This document shows, in pieces, positions 1 through 11,918 of a stretch of 64,000 nt of DNA. The stretch lies in assembly GCA_038496675.1 (NCBI GenBank), contig CM076650.1, positions 21,800,919-21,864,918 on the forward strand, read 5' to 3'. Each line of letters begins with the position of its first letter. Positions within the stretch are counted from its first letter, which is position 1. A program made the translations under genes and the position numbers. The stretch is from Rachycentron canadum. Taxonomy: Eukaryota; Chordata; Actinopteri; Carangiformes; Rachycentridae. The notes beneath the pieces are model-generated. The model did not search any database and was not told where the DNA came from. It saw only the letters and a program-made list of their open reading frames with translations.

Positions 1-17
1 GGGGGGGGGGGGGGGGG
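1..17. repeat. Poly(G) run at window edge
   Basis: Seventeen consecutive G bases open the window. Long pure G runs are rare in fish DNA compared with A/T runs. This may be a true G tract that continues to the left, or an assembly or sequencing edge artefact. The window alone cannot decide. Confidence 0.9.
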
Positions 18-110
18 AATGCACAGAGCAGAGATTCGGCTGTCATCGCTGTCATTTCTTAGTTGGAGAGGGAGACCCTTGGGACACCCCTTCAGTAGCA
101 AATGGACAGA

Positions 111-129
111 GCACACACACACACATACA
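111..129. repeat. (CA)n microsatellite
   Basis: Short CA dinucleotide tract with one interruption. A chance ORF runs through it, giving His-Thr repeats, which is one reason that ORF is not believed. Confidence 0.85.
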
Positions 130-3100
130 CAGCTGTACACAACAGAGTGGGCACAGTGTCAGTGGCACACCAGTGGGACAAAGTCCATATCAATGATATG
201 TGCCCATCAGGAAGGCCGCCCTGCTGACATATCTGGCGGGCCTGCCATCTAAACTGTTTAGGACAAATATTTGAGTCACTTCACAATTTCTGCCGCGCTA
301 CCATTCACAGTCACATTGGCAGCAGTGAAAGGAGAGAAATAAGAGAGAGAGACGGAAAGGTAGTGACACTAAAGACATGAGGAACGTATATGAGGCAAAG
401 ATAATGGCGTGTAAATGATTTGACTGTTTGTAGCAGCACGACAAATGCGACCCCCAACCCCCTGTCAAACAAACACACCATCCCTCTCCCTCTGGATCTT
501 TGTCTTTACCTCAATGTCTACATACTTCTCCAAAATGCTACAATACTCAGGCCTAAAGCCGCCTTATACACACCTCCACAAACACACACCCGCACACACT
601 GATGGACATGGCATATATACAGAACATCAACTTTCTTATGAGGCTATTGTTTTAGAGCTGCTCATCCCAGAAAGCCATCTTGGCAGCATCAATGTTTATG
701 TTCTGTTCGAAGGGATTTTACGGCACATCATATATCCCAACATTTCAGTGGCATCCTTATATCGGAGGCTGCTTCAGGTTACAGATGAGCGATCACAAAT
801 GGAATAGAACTGAACAAGACAAGGTCAACAGGTGTGAATTACTATATTTCTGCATAAAGAACTGCACAGAATTCAGCTTGTTTGCCTTATGGAAATGTCT
901 AGTGAAGTGCACTATAATAAAACGTGTTGGAATATAGTGAACTGAATATATTATAGCTACGCTCATATTTTTGAAGGATAGAAGTACAACAACGTTTAAC
1001 TCGATAAGCCAGCTCATTACGTGTGATTTAGGTAATTTTGTATGAAAACATTCAAGCTAATTGCGATGTTTTTACAAGAATGGAGTGACTGTGTGTAATA
1101 GTGCTTACTCACGGTGAAATAAAGGAATAAAATCACAGCTCAACTGAGAAGTTCAAATCTGGGAGAGTTTTAGTGTCAGTGTCCCTTCTTTATGGTCAAC
1201 AACAACGCCGTTTCAGTTCACTGTTCTCATCAACCTTGTCTCTCGCCGAAGCTCTTCTTTTTGTGCTACCAGCCCACGAGTGACAGATAGACAGGTAGTG
1301 ATGAGCTGGGAAACGTTTAGCAGCTAAAAAAAACCATCTCTATCCCTCGGGTGTTGGTAGTGACCAAAAATAGAGCTTCATAGAGAGCCAATATTGGTCA
1401 AATATTGGATGTGTGAATAAACAAGCTGTTTGCATATCTTATATAAAGTGATGCGCTTAAAATAAAATAAAACATTGCTTATTAAAGATTATTTGGATTC
1501 TTGCATTTTCTGAACTTCTCTTATGTATTTTTATTTATTTTTGTACCCAACAGCTGTGCTCCTCCTGCTGGTTATTGTGTAGTAGGCCTCTACATCAGTG
1601 GCCTGGTGGCCCATGAAAAGGTGTCCTTGTCTGTCTCTTCATCTATGTGTGCCTATCATTCAGGGTGCCTTCAAGCTTTGTGGCAGAAAGGCTTAAAATG
1701 AAAATAAATAAAAAAAAAAAAAAAAAAAGAATATAAGTCAATAAATATCATGAAGTTCAAACCCTGGACTGCATTATTTTGAACTTAGGATATGCTGCTG
1801 CGACAAGAAAGGGCACAATGCTTTTGTTTGAAGTCTCAGAGACACCAGCTTTAAATATATTTGATTTGTGTTGACAGCACTTTCACACTGTCCTAAATCA
1901 CTATTCTGATTTCTCAGATTTATCACAGTTAATGCTTCAAAAGAGCCGAGAGGAGGTCTTACAGGGAATAACACCTCTCTGGGATTGAACTGAACCAAAC
2001 ATGAGTAACATCACCTTCATCAAATGTCTAAGCCCAGCACATAAGGGCCCTTCAGTCCTGCATTGGGTTTTGTATGAATCTATACAATGGGAAAGTAAAA
2101 TCAGTTTAAACAAAACACTAAGGTCACATAAACATTGTTTGGCTTATTCTTCTTATCACTGCAATGTATCTTATGATAAAAATGTTTAGAATAATATTTA
2201 AGAAAGATAAAAAAAAATTCTTGCTTAAACTGACCTTTTAACAATAATTACAATCAAACAGGTCTCTGAAAGGCTATTATTACCAAACTGGTCCTCCTTT
2301 AAATGCAAAGGAGACGCATATTTATTCAGAGACCACTCTTACATTGCATTTAACTGCACAGAATCTGAAGGCTTTTTTCCCTTCAAAGCACAGTATATCC
2401 ATTTTGAAATAAAATGAAAGGTTACCTCACATTCATTGCTTAACATTATTCAGTAGTGAACTTTATTTTCATGCCAGCAATCATTTTCGTCAGGCTAGGT
2501 ATCACATTTTTTTTCAAATACTAAAAATGACACACTTCAAGTAGTGTGACCTTTGCTGAAGCTAGTGATAGGGCTACTGCAGTGCGATGATGGCAGGTAG
2601 AAATGGAGTGCACGAACTCCTGTTTTGTTATACGTTACATCCCGTGTTGACGCAAATCTGTGAGTACATTATAAAATGCCCTCCCTCTTGGGTAGCGTTA
2701 ATGGTTGTGGTGGGTCAAGTACACTTTGCTGTACTTCGATGTGAGAAATGCAGAGATGGCAGATGAATCGCTCTTCTTTAAGTAGCCAGAAGAGAGTTTT
2801 ACTATACTACACCTCCCACTTTTTTGCAGAAAAGTATCACAGCACAATTTATACTTAAAAGTCCTGATATTTTACATTCTAAGAGAGGAAGAAAAGCATC
2901 AGCTGTATGTCTTAAGATAATATGGAAATTGGAGAGCATTGTGAATGTCAGGGTCTCTTTCTCGCCTCCTCTCTCTGCAGCACTGCCAAGGAAAGACACC
3001 GTTTGTCCTTGTGTTAAGCTGTTACTTGATTTGTCTTAAAATAGATAAAATGACTGCAATGACCATTCAAACCTGTGGCATTTGCCAAGACACTGTGCTG

Positions 3101-3740
3101 TAAAGTTCAAAGGATGAAAATAAACCTAAACTTAAAGGCATAAATGCAGAAACCCAAGCTACTGCTGAGACACTAGGAAACTTCCATCCATTCCTATGAA
3201 CGTCGTAGACTGTGAAAGACTATAGGCTATAGTTGATGTGTGTGTTCTTCATATTCATACAGTGATCAATCTGTATTTTAATGAGTTTCTCATTAGCATG
3301 CTTTCAATCTCTGTGCCACAAGGTGGCACTGCTGAATGCGTACATAACGTGTACAAATATTATTATGGAAAGATATTATGGTTGGATTAAACAATCTGGG
3401 AATAATACACTGCAATACAAAATCAAGGCTGTTTTTTGTTTTTTTTGTTCAGTTTTGGTCTTTTGGTATACTGTAAATGTAGCCATCAATGGCAGCTTTA
3501 GGATCTTCATATGGTTCGACTTTCAAATTGAGTTGGATGGAATTGCTGCAAAATCAGCCAGAGATATTTTGAGAGTTCTCAACAAATCAACGAGCTTGTT
3601 AACTTTGGACTGATTATCTAACTAAAGCTGATGATGCCTGCCAGCAACTTGTGTCTTTCTCCATCTGAACTCAAGAACATATTGTTTCAACAATGACAAT
3701 GATGAAGACAGTGTTATGGGCTAATGAGAACAATATGAGG
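130..3740. other. Unique AT-rich DNA, no gene seen
   Basis: Mostly unique sequence. All ORFs are short (120 codons or fewer), overlap on both strands and show no domain. There is a poly(A) run of 19 at 1,710-1,728. The run ends an A/T-rich stretch and could be the tail of a very old retroposed sequence, but no body is recognisable. Nothing else can be supported. Confidence 0.6.
1710..1728 (+). repeat. Poly(A) tract
   Basis: Nineteen A bases follow an AAATAAATA stretch. This could be a retroposon tail, but the preceding sequence is not a SINE or LINE I can recognise. Confidence 0.85.
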
Positions 3741-3748
3741 ACTCTAAC

Positions 3749-3815
3749 ACAGCAGTAGGTGGCAATAATACGCCATTTGGTGGTAATTCTCTAAGCAAAG
3801 AAGAGGAAGGCTGCA
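3749..3815 (+). repeat. Dispersed fish repeat, copy 1 (GTAGGTGGC type)
   Basis: The words GCAGTAGGTGGCAATAAT and CGCCAT, followed by a purine-rich GAAGAGGAAG stretch, match my memory of a short dispersed fish repeat that ends in GAA triplets. A second copy in the same orientation lies at 4,370-4,434. The family name is not certain. It is probably the end of an old DNA transposon. Confidence 0.45.
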
Positions 3816-4369
3816 GCAACAGTAACAGTAACGAAGGGGACAGCACATGTGGGTGTGAAGGGGGAAGTAAGTAGCGGGAACAGTGGATAAGCCGGTGCCA
3901 AACAGGAACAGGCTGGAAGTGGAAGTGGCAATTAGCAAAACAGAAGCAAAAACTATTATACTATCAAAAAAGTAACAGTGCATTAGGAACACTGAGATAA
4001 GAGGAAGACGCCTGTATTAAAAAAGCTAGAGAAACAAAGACTGTCGGTAAAAACAAAGAAGTAGTTATATTGTCACATTTAAATGCAGCCATGCATTTGA
4101 TGGGGAAACATTAATATGATGTGGAAAGCATCAGAGGGCCAGAGAAATTAAGAAAAAAAAAGGAGAAACATTTTGGAAAACGTTACATCCAAATATAAAA
4201 GAAAGTAGGACAGCAACCCTGAAGAATCAGAAATAACAAATGTAATTTAAATGTATTTAGATTTAAAATTATTTATATTTTGAGTATCTAAATTAAAGGC
4301 GCTTGAAATTATAGACCTTTGTGGGATGGAAATTGACCTGCGCTTGCAGCTTTATTGCAGTTCGGATTT

Positions 4370-4434
4370 GCAGCAGGTGGCGGTGAGACGCTTCATTGTT
4401 CATGTCGAAGAAGACGAAGAAGAAGAAGAAGAAG
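4370..4434 (+). repeat. Dispersed fish repeat, copy 2, with (GAA)n tail
   Basis: GCAGCAGGTGGCGGTGAGACGC is followed by a (GAA)n array at 4,407-4,434. It has the same head-to-tail order as the copy 620 bp upstream, where the GAA tail is decayed. The pair may be two insertions or a duplicated element end. Seen directly: the shared order of words. Inferred: common ancestry. Confidence 0.5.
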
Positions 4435-5278
4435 GGGGTAATTAATTGCAAGGGCGAGGTGGCGGGCTAATCAAACACACTCCGTTTAAAGCAACAACCT
4501 ACGCACCACTTAACCGTGGTGGGGCTGATATTGACTCTAGCTGAGCAGGCGAGGAGATCAACTGATCTGTGCTACCAGTTAGAAGTTGTCCAGGCTGAGA
4601 CTGGAAACAGGAGCCAGGATGTGCCAGCTCTTGCACACGGACATAACACTGTAGTGTACACTTCGTCGCAGAGGACACAACGCCAGGCTCAAGGAGACAA
4701 GACAGCTCACTCCTTGTTATGGGTTTTCAGTGTGCAGTGCTACTGTTTGTCAGGCTATCTATGGCTTTATATCTGGTAACAAAATGATGCTGGTGGTCTG
4801 TATACAGTTTCAGCGCAACTGCCAGGGGCCTGTTAGAGTGATTCACAGGTGGCAAGATGTAAACTGGTTGATTTGGATGAAAAATAAATAGGAGAGAAGG
4901 TCACCAGCAGATGTTGGTTGAGTGATTCATGTTTATTTATAGAAGAAGTTACTTTCTCTTGGATGCAGCTGATTTAATTTAACCCTGCCTTAGGGTGTAC
5001 AGCTTATGAATGAAATGCTGCCATCAAATATTGGCAGAATGTATGTAGTTTGTTAGGATGACTCCTAGTTTTGTCTCTACACCCACTCAATTTTTCCTTA
5101 AAGTTACTACTCCCTCCTATAAAGTGGTGTACGAGTCATATCAAGGATGGATGTAGCCCCTGTAACGTCACACATAGGTTTCTCAAAAGCTCAGTTTTGG
5201 TTGCTTTGTTGTTGACTCCATTTTCATGAGTTCTCTCATGTTTCCTTTGTATCACAGAAATATATTTGTCTGTTTCAG
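4435..5278. other. Unique DNA, no gene seen
   Basis: AT-rich unique sequence. The only open stretch (4,516-4,779, 87 codons) has no recognisable domain or start context. Nothing else can be supported. Confidence 0.55.
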
Positions 5279-5316
5279 GGACAGACTATGTAGAAGAGAT
5301 CAACTTGTATTTAAAG
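5279..5316 (+). other. Candidate 38-nt microexon (weak)
   Basis: A pyrimidine-rich stretch ending TTTCAG precedes 5,279, and AAAG|GTAAAT follows 5,316, so both borders resemble splice sites. Two of three frames are open; one reads TDYVEEINLYLK. No gene is recognised, and such pairs occur by chance in 64 kb of AT-rich DNA. Its length is not a multiple of three. Treat as a hypothesis only. Confidence 0.12.
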
Positions 5317-5632
5317 GTAAATATGAAATTAAGGGACTCTAATGAGATTCATTAACAATAGTGCTGTAAATCAAAAGGAGAAATTTTAATATCTCTGGTA
5401 ATAAAATGCAGGAGCTTTGTGTGTGCTCTTGGTTTCATTATTTTAACCTGTTTCCTATATATGTACACACTCTATGTGTGTCCTGGTTGCTGAGACTTGA
5501 AAATTAAATCCTTTTTCATGTGTGAGCATTGTAGAAGAGCTTTTAGTTATTTTCTGCATTTAGTTTGTCACTGCTATATAAGAGGTGCTGTCCCCCATTC
5601 CTTTTGTCTATGCCGACACAAGTTGCGTGAAA

Positions 5633-5657
5633 AGAGAGAGAGAGAGAGAGAGAGAGA
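5633..5657. repeat. (GA)n microsatellite
   Basis: About twelve AG dinucleotides in a row, followed by AAAA. Confidence 0.9.
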
Positions 5658-6639
5658 AAAAAGTGCAAATTTCCAGAACAGCAATGAGGTTGTTTTGTTC
5701 CCTCCTCCAAGTCTGAGGTCAGCAACTAACATTAGGATGCTAGCTTGCGGTGCACCTCTCTCTCTTCTCTATCTGTCTCACTAACCTATCTGGGCAGTGT
5801 GTCTCCTATGTGTCTTGCTTACCAGACACTTCCAGGGCTGTGATGTGACTTTGTCCGCCGGCAACTCGGTTTAACAGCCCAGCTTTTGGTCGGACCAGTA
5901 TACCGAGTCATACTGATACCTGACCACATCAGTCGTGGCAGAGAAGTAGTTGAAACCCTTGAGCTCACTTTTGACTGATGCCTTTACCGTGATGTACATT
6001 TTTTAGGTCTGCACTTTCCGAGAAGTAGGTTTTTCTTAAATTGCTTGTCAAATGTTTTGAAACATTGACTTGAATACAGGTTTCTCTACAGTGTTAAATG
6101 GAACCATCTCCTCATCCAGATGCTGCGTAACAGCAGCTTTAAGGCATCTATGCCTTTTACTGTCATGTGTTTGGCAACACGGGCAAAGACTTCTGACACT
6201 TTTAACTGTCGGCTGGCACCGACCTGAGTTCTCCCATTTGAAGCTTCTTGGTGTTGAGGCGGGCAGTAGAGCTTCGATAGCTGAATGGTTGGCGGCTTGA
6301 TGACAACTCAAAGTTGATGTATTTTCCTGCTGCACGGAGCCTTTCCTGGTGCGGATCGTGCATACTGACCGCTCGGAATCGGCTGGCTCTCCTCTCCATG
6401 AAAGCCACAGTGTTACCAAACTCGAAGTTTTAGTTTTGCATCTGGAGCAGCTGCCATCATTTCTTGCCTGATAAACTGAAAAAAAACAAACAAAAAAACA
6501 GAATCTCTCACTGGATGCAAACAGACAGGAAACAATACAATCTTATTGTTTGTCGTTTGATATACACTACGTGCAGATTGTAGGTTCATGAGAAACACAG
6601 AGCAGTTGCATGCTCTCCACTGCGTTAACTTTGTCTACA

Positions 6640-6785
6640 GTGCAATATTTCAACTGGGCAGCTCTTGGGGCAGCCCTACACCCACGGGAGACTTTGGACT
6701 GATGTGTGTTGGACAGCACTCTCCACCAACAACATCAGAACACCAAATGCGGGAAGATCTTGGTGGTAAAATAAAACAATGGTAT
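6640..6785 (+). mobile_element. Possible Tc1-like transposon scrap
   Basis: The stretch from about 6,690 (ACTTTGGACTGATGTG, then TGTTGGACAGCACTCTCCAC and ATCAGAACACCAAATG) resembles, from memory, the 3' part of a Tc1/mariner-like element common in fish. No terminal repeat is visible and the reading frame is broken. If correct, it is a truncated, dead copy. It could instead belong to another old repeat. Confidence 0.35.
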
Positions 6786-7440
6786 CTTATGACGACCCCT
6801 GATGGTGTTATTGTTGCAGTACACGGCGGTTACGTTTTGCTTTTATATGAACATCTCCCAGGCGCCCAATTCCAATAGAAACAACTAAAGACTTTGCCCT
6901 AGATGTCCACCAGACGAGCTATGGCAATTCAAGAATCAGAGTATCAGTAATTGAAGTGCAAGAGTGAGTGTGTGTGTGATCGCTGGCTGAAGGTCGGCTG
7001 TCTGTCATCTCTCTGACCACCCATGGGTCTCTGATTTCTACCTCTCAGCTGCCACATATTCACCAATGGCCATTTCCTTCTTGTCCACTTCTTTTCCACA
7101 TTTAAAACTTTAATCTCCCTTTTCTTTATCTTCTCCCTTTCCCTTCTCTTCCTTTATGGTAATAAGGCGCAGCTGTGCTCTCTCTATCTGTTAATCTCTC
7201 CCTCAGCCTCACATACTCTGACCATTTCACCTGATCCCATAAGCACCGTTTTCACTTGATCTTTCCCCTCCGGCTACACATTACCTCTTTGCGCCCTCCT
7301 CTCTCGGTCCTCCCTCTCTTTCTCATACTCTCTCTTCAACATGTCACCTAATTTATTTTTACTTAACGCAAAATAGTTTCATTTTAATACAAAGCCGTCC
7401 ATACTACAGTCTCCACTCCTTAGCCCTCGTTCGCCTCCGT

Positions 7441-7470
7441 CTCTTTCTCTCTCTCTCTATCTCTCTCTCG
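7441..7470. repeat. (CT)n microsatellite, imperfect
   Basis: Imperfect CT tract just left of a regulatory-looking block. Confidence 0.8.
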
Positions 7471-7805
7471 ACTCGCGGCCCCTGTGGTGGCATAATTTAA
7501 TATTCGTGGTGTCACAGTAAAGAGAGAGGAGGCTGGGGTTGTCAGCACGGCGCGAGGGCCCACATTGATTTAGCGCTAGCATCACAGAGGGAGCATCTCT
7601 CTTTATTTTATTAGTAGGCTACGGTCAATCTGGTGCGGTGACAGGGAGGTGGGGCAGGACAGCTCAAATAAACAGCTGGAAGGCAGGAGTAGAAGTCGCA
7701 GCATGCACAGTATTTACTGTGTACTGACAGAAAAAACATGCAGGCGCTGTTTGTGCGGAAGTATTTAAGGAATTATGAGATAATTTGCATCTCCTGTCTC
7801 CACAG
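7471..7805. promoter_or_regulatory. Candidate conserved non-coding block
   Basis: This stretch has few simple repeats and carries several transcription-factor-like words: a forkhead-like AAATAAACA at 7,666-7,674 and a POU octamer ATTTGCAT at 7,783-7,790. It sits directly upstream of a splice-like segment. Conservation cannot be seen from one sequence, so enhancer function is only inferred. Confidence 0.22.
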
Positions 7806-7854
7806 AAGCAGTTTTTCTCATCTCTGATTACTCAGTGTCTGCTGTCTTACAGAG
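7806..7854 (+). other. Candidate 49-nt exon (weak)
   Basis: TCTCCTGTCTCCACAG precedes 7,806 and AGAG|GTAAGC follows 7,854. The acceptor has a good pyrimidine tract and the donor is close to consensus. Frames 1 and 3 are open; frame 3 reads AVFLISDYSVSAVLQR. A second possible acceptor, CTGTCTTACAG, lies inside at 7,842-7,852. No protein family is recognised, so this is either a small internal exon of a gene spanning the window or a decoy pair. Confidence 0.2.
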
Positions 7855-7860
7855 GTAAGC

Positions 7861-9599
7861 GTAATGTCTGCTAAGCAACGTGTAATGTATGTGTTTGACA
7901 GCAGTTAAGTGCTGCAGTCAGGGCCTCTATGGTAATTATCATTTGTGGCTAAGTCACAGTGAGTCTTCTCCACACTTTGTGCCACTTTGCTTTGATTATC
8001 ACAGAATCTTGCCTGACCCCAGCCTTTACTCCAACTCCTTTGAATCAATAGTGAATCGATATTTTCATCTACTAGGTGATATTTCATCTGGGCGCTGGTG
8101 TTCAGACATATGGCAGACATGTTTGCAGGAACGCGTGTGTGTGTGTGTCTCTCAGACTGTAGAACTGGGAGCAGCACAGGCTTTGCTGGTGACATGTTTG
8201 ATGCAGAACTCACCCCAGCCATTCTTTTTGAACTACTTAGCCTCATTCTGATAGCTTTTCAACTTCTCCCTGTATGACTTCAGTCCTTGAGAACTCCCTG
8301 GATTTGGGATGAATGTATTTTTCCCATTAAAACACTCTTTCTGGTTCAGTATTCTAGTGTTCCATCCTATTCTTTTTTTTTTTAAAAATACCTTTGCTTC
8401 TAGTATTACTTGTAACTCTAACACTGGTTTCACTTTTGCTGTCAGCCAATAAGTTGTGATTTCTCCCATTCCCTTGTTTGTTTGTTTTTTTTTTTTATCT
8501 TTAGGATTTATTTATTTTTCTTTATTCATTTTTTCCCCCTATTCAGTACACCTATTACTACCCCGTAAATAGCATGAATTGTACTTTGCTGCACTGATGA
8601 AAGTTCTCAGGGACTGAAGCATTTTTACACAATTGCAGGATAACTGCAATTGATATGAGGAGCCATATTGATAAAGGTAGTTTCCCTTTAACCTGCAGTC
8701 TATTTGTCATTTCCCTTTTAGCACCAAACATCCTTTTCATCCATCATTCACTCCTGACAGTTTTATTTGTGGTGAATTCATACAGACACATAACAGCCAG
8801 CTTGTGCCGCTTCCACGGTGCTGCTGGAGATGAAAGCTAGCTTAGCTATGTTTTCAAAGCGTAGCCTGTTGGCTTAGGTTGACATAACCTTCGCAACAAG
8901 CTGTAACTTAACCGCGTGCACGTCTGCAACTTAGACAAAATACACGTCTGGACATCACATCACATGAAATATAAAGCCTCAGATATGATATGACCTATTA
9001 CCATCATTTTTGAATTGAGAATTATTGAATGAATTATTTTAATCAGGAATCAATATTGACTCAAATCCTGTCCACATCAATTACAAAACCCAAATGTTTC
9101 CATCAAAATTGGCAGGATCGGCCCCTGATAATGAGGACTGTCTTAGGACGTCTCTGATTATGACAAGTAGATTGCGCATCCGAAGTCAGCCTTCATGCAG
9201 ATAATCCGTAGGGTTCAGACATCAAATGTTTCTATCCCACACTCTAGGTTTCCTTCTCATTTTCTAAAATTATGCTGTCCATACTTAAATGCCAAATACT
9301 GACCCCAAGAAAACAGCCCAATCGATTGGGCTTAAATCCTGTCCTCTTTTCTCTTTAAGTCAAATACCATCGTCAGACAACAAAATGATGCAGGATTGCT
9401 ACTTTTAGGTCTTCGTGGAAAACTTAGTTCTGCAGACTCTGTCTGTGTGATGGCTTATTTTCTGTTCTCTTGACAGAAAAAGAGAAAGAAAACCATCAAT
9501 AACAACACCTGTAATGTGTGAAAGACTATAATGAATCACCAGATAAATAATTGCAGAGAGAAAGTGTGGATGGATGGCCAGAACAGAGGAGAAAGATGA
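7861..9599. other. Unique AT-rich DNA, no gene seen
   Basis: Unique sequence with short T-rich runs near 8,371 and 8,487. ORFs of up to 120 codons lie on both strands at 7,889-8,251 and overlap each other, as expected by chance. Nothing else can be supported. Confidence 0.55.
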
Positions 9600-9618
9600 T
9601 TTTTTTTTTTTTTTTTTT
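9600..9618. repeat. Poly(T) tract
   Basis: Nineteen T bases. On the minus strand this is a poly(A), but no retroposon body is recognised next to it. Confidence 0.9.
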
Positions 9619-10988
9619 AATAGCTCGGTGTCAATGTAAGGCTAAGTTGTAACAGTATTCCTGAGGTCACGGGTGCGATTTGCTGACATATGAAGCGAGA
9701 CTGCTGTATTTGTTGGCGTTTAGTGAGTGTGGTGGGTGACTGTAGGGATTGTTTCCCAATTTGAAGTCAAAAATTCAAATGAAGTTGCATAATTTTGTTC
9801 AGGATCTTTGTTACAAACAAGTGGCGCACCCGAAACACCCAAGATCACCTTTGGGAAGACGAAGCGGGACTTCATGCTTTTGCTCGGACTGCATCAATAT
9901 ATTGATGTCCACCGTGTAAACGATTCTCTGGAGGATGTCGACAGGGATTCAAGAATACAGCAGGTGATGGAATATGTCATGTCATATTCGATTCCATGTG
10001 TATTTGTGTCAAATGGCTGTGGAGGGATCGATCCGCTGCGAGAAATGATGTATGCATGTATCGTGGTGAGGTATAAAGCCAAGGTTTTAGGCTGTGAGCT
10101 CTGTAATTCATTACAGCTGTGTGCTGGTGTGTGTGTGTGTAACAATGCTTGTGTGATTCATAAGATGGAACCCGCCTGGCTATGAGGGAACTCATTAGAC
10201 TCCTGTCGTCTCACCTCCCGGTAGGAAAAATACCTGGCATCTGGGAGTTTATATTCCCTCTTCTTTACAACTCTCTCTCTCTTGCTCTTTATTGCTTCCA
10301 CGCTCTGTGCCACAAAATCTAAGAGCAATCACCAATCAATCTTGTACACTCACCTAGCCCTCTCTCTGCTGCTAACCACTGCCTGCCTTCTCCTGTTTTC
10401 CTTCACCGCACACTTTGCCTCCTCTTCAGTCACATTCAAGCACATCCAAGCACATCCTCTTCTTCCACTTTTGTATTATATCCCATTAAGGCTCATCAGG
10501 CTCATCACCTCATCCTTCTGTAATCATGTCATTTGTGCGTTCTTCCATCCTCCTCACTTCAACCCAGTCATCTATCACTCTTCTGCCTTGTCTCCTCCAC
10601 CCTTTATGGTCTGCTTTTATAAAACTCCCAAGTGATTGCTTGTCACAGCTGATTGTGTGACTTTGACACCCCCAACCCCCCCCACCTCATACCTATAATT
10701 TCACTTTGTCGCCATGGAGATCCCGTCTACTCGTGCAAGTCATGTCACAAGTTTAGTGCAGGTGAAAGAGGTATGAAACAGGGTGCGTTTTCATGACAAT
10801 CTGCATCACACAAGAAAGTGAGCAAAAGAAAAGAACAATCAAGGACAACCAGGAAGGTACTGGAAACGCTTACTTTTTCTGAGTCCATGAAATGCACTTG
10901 TGGAATACAGCTACAAGCGCTACCCCAGAGAGGGCTTATTTTGGGAAATAAGTCGCTCTATGTTTAGTGTTTGAAGGTGGAGAATCTG

Positions 10989-11008
10989 AAAAAAAAAAAA
11001 AAAAAAAA
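10989..11008. repeat. Poly(A) tract
   Basis: Twenty A bases. No recognisable retroposon lies upstream. Confidence 0.9.
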
Positions 11009-11835
11009 GAGCTGAATGTGGGACACCAGTTGTTTTACCTTATTGTCAATTCAGAACTATGGTAAGACATATCCTCTATAAAAAAAATTAAAATAAATAT
11101 AAAAACTAATAAAAAATCCTGATAGCTGGTCATTTCAATGCCACTTAGTTTTTCAAATATCCAATAATGATGTGCATATGGTCCAGTGGAAAGGCCCCCA
11201 CCGTGGTACTTAGGGCTCTCGAGGGCTCTAGAGCGACTGAGGGTGGAAGTTGAATTGGACAGATGGGTGGTTTATGTCCTTGATTGCTCCAACCTTGACC
11301 AAGTCGTTATCAGCCACGACGACAAAGGTGCCATAACTTTATTGAAGAATTCATTCGATGTATGATTGTTCGCTTTATGTTTCCCCCTGAACTCAACGGA
11401 GTTGCCTTTGTGCCTCAACTATAATGATGAAATGGTTTTATAAGGCACCTGGAAATTATTTCTTGTTGCCAATGGTGTAGCTACATGTCAGTTCAGGTCA
11501 TTTCAGTGGGGCAATTATTAGCACTTGTAGGGAATTTATGTATTTTAGTGAGTTGCTAACATTTGATTATCAGTTAATCTGCCCATTGTTTTAGATCAGT
11601 GCAGTGCTGCAACCAGGAATAGATCTGTCATATCATCAGAAAATTAGCCATCGATAATTGATCAATTAACTGCTTTCGAGGTGCAACTTTTCACAATGTG
11701 AAAACTCGATCCTTTTCGGTTGTATATCATGGTAATTTGAGTTTTGTCTGTGACTCTTGGCTACTCAAGAAATTTGCTTGAGAATTTGATGTGTTTAATT
11801 GTCCCGACCTTTTTTTACAGACTAAACAATTTATA

Positions 11836-11892
11836 AATGAAATATATTTGTTGGGGTTCTGTTTGACAGAACCCCAACAAATATATTTCATT
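11836..11892. repeat. Near-perfect foldback: 27-bp arms, 3-nt spacer
   Basis: Bases 11,836-11,862 are the exact reverse complement of 11,866-11,892, separated only by TTG. The arms include GGGGTTCTGT against ACAGAACCCC, so this is not a trivial AT palindrome. Transcribed from either strand it would fold into a 27-bp stem. The loop is too short for a typical microRNA precursor. Likely origins are a template-switch inversion during replication or a fold-back assembly artefact. A second hairpin follows at once. Confidence 0.95.
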
Positions 11893-11895
11893 ATG

Positions 11896-11918
11896 ATGAT
11901 ATATAACAAATATATCAT
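11896..11918. repeat. Second short hairpin, 9-bp arms
   Basis: ATGATATAT at 11,896-11,904 pairs with ATATATCAT at 11,910-11,918 across a 5-nt AACAA spacer. It is AT-only apart from one G/C pair, so it could arise by chance, but its position 3 bp after the large foldback is notable. Confidence 0.85.

Noticed and set aside
6265..6300. A-box-like TAGCTGAATGGTTGGCG suggesting a tRNA or SINE
   Set aside because: No B box at a suitable distance and no SINE tail.
9808..10185. 125-codon ORF with a mixed, protein-like composition
   Set aside because: Its C-terminal part is translated from a GT tract and two minus ORFs overlap it. No family is recognised.
11836..11892. microRNA precursor
   Set aside because: The 3-nt loop and fully perfect stem are unlike animal microRNA hairpins, and the arm matches no microRNA I know.
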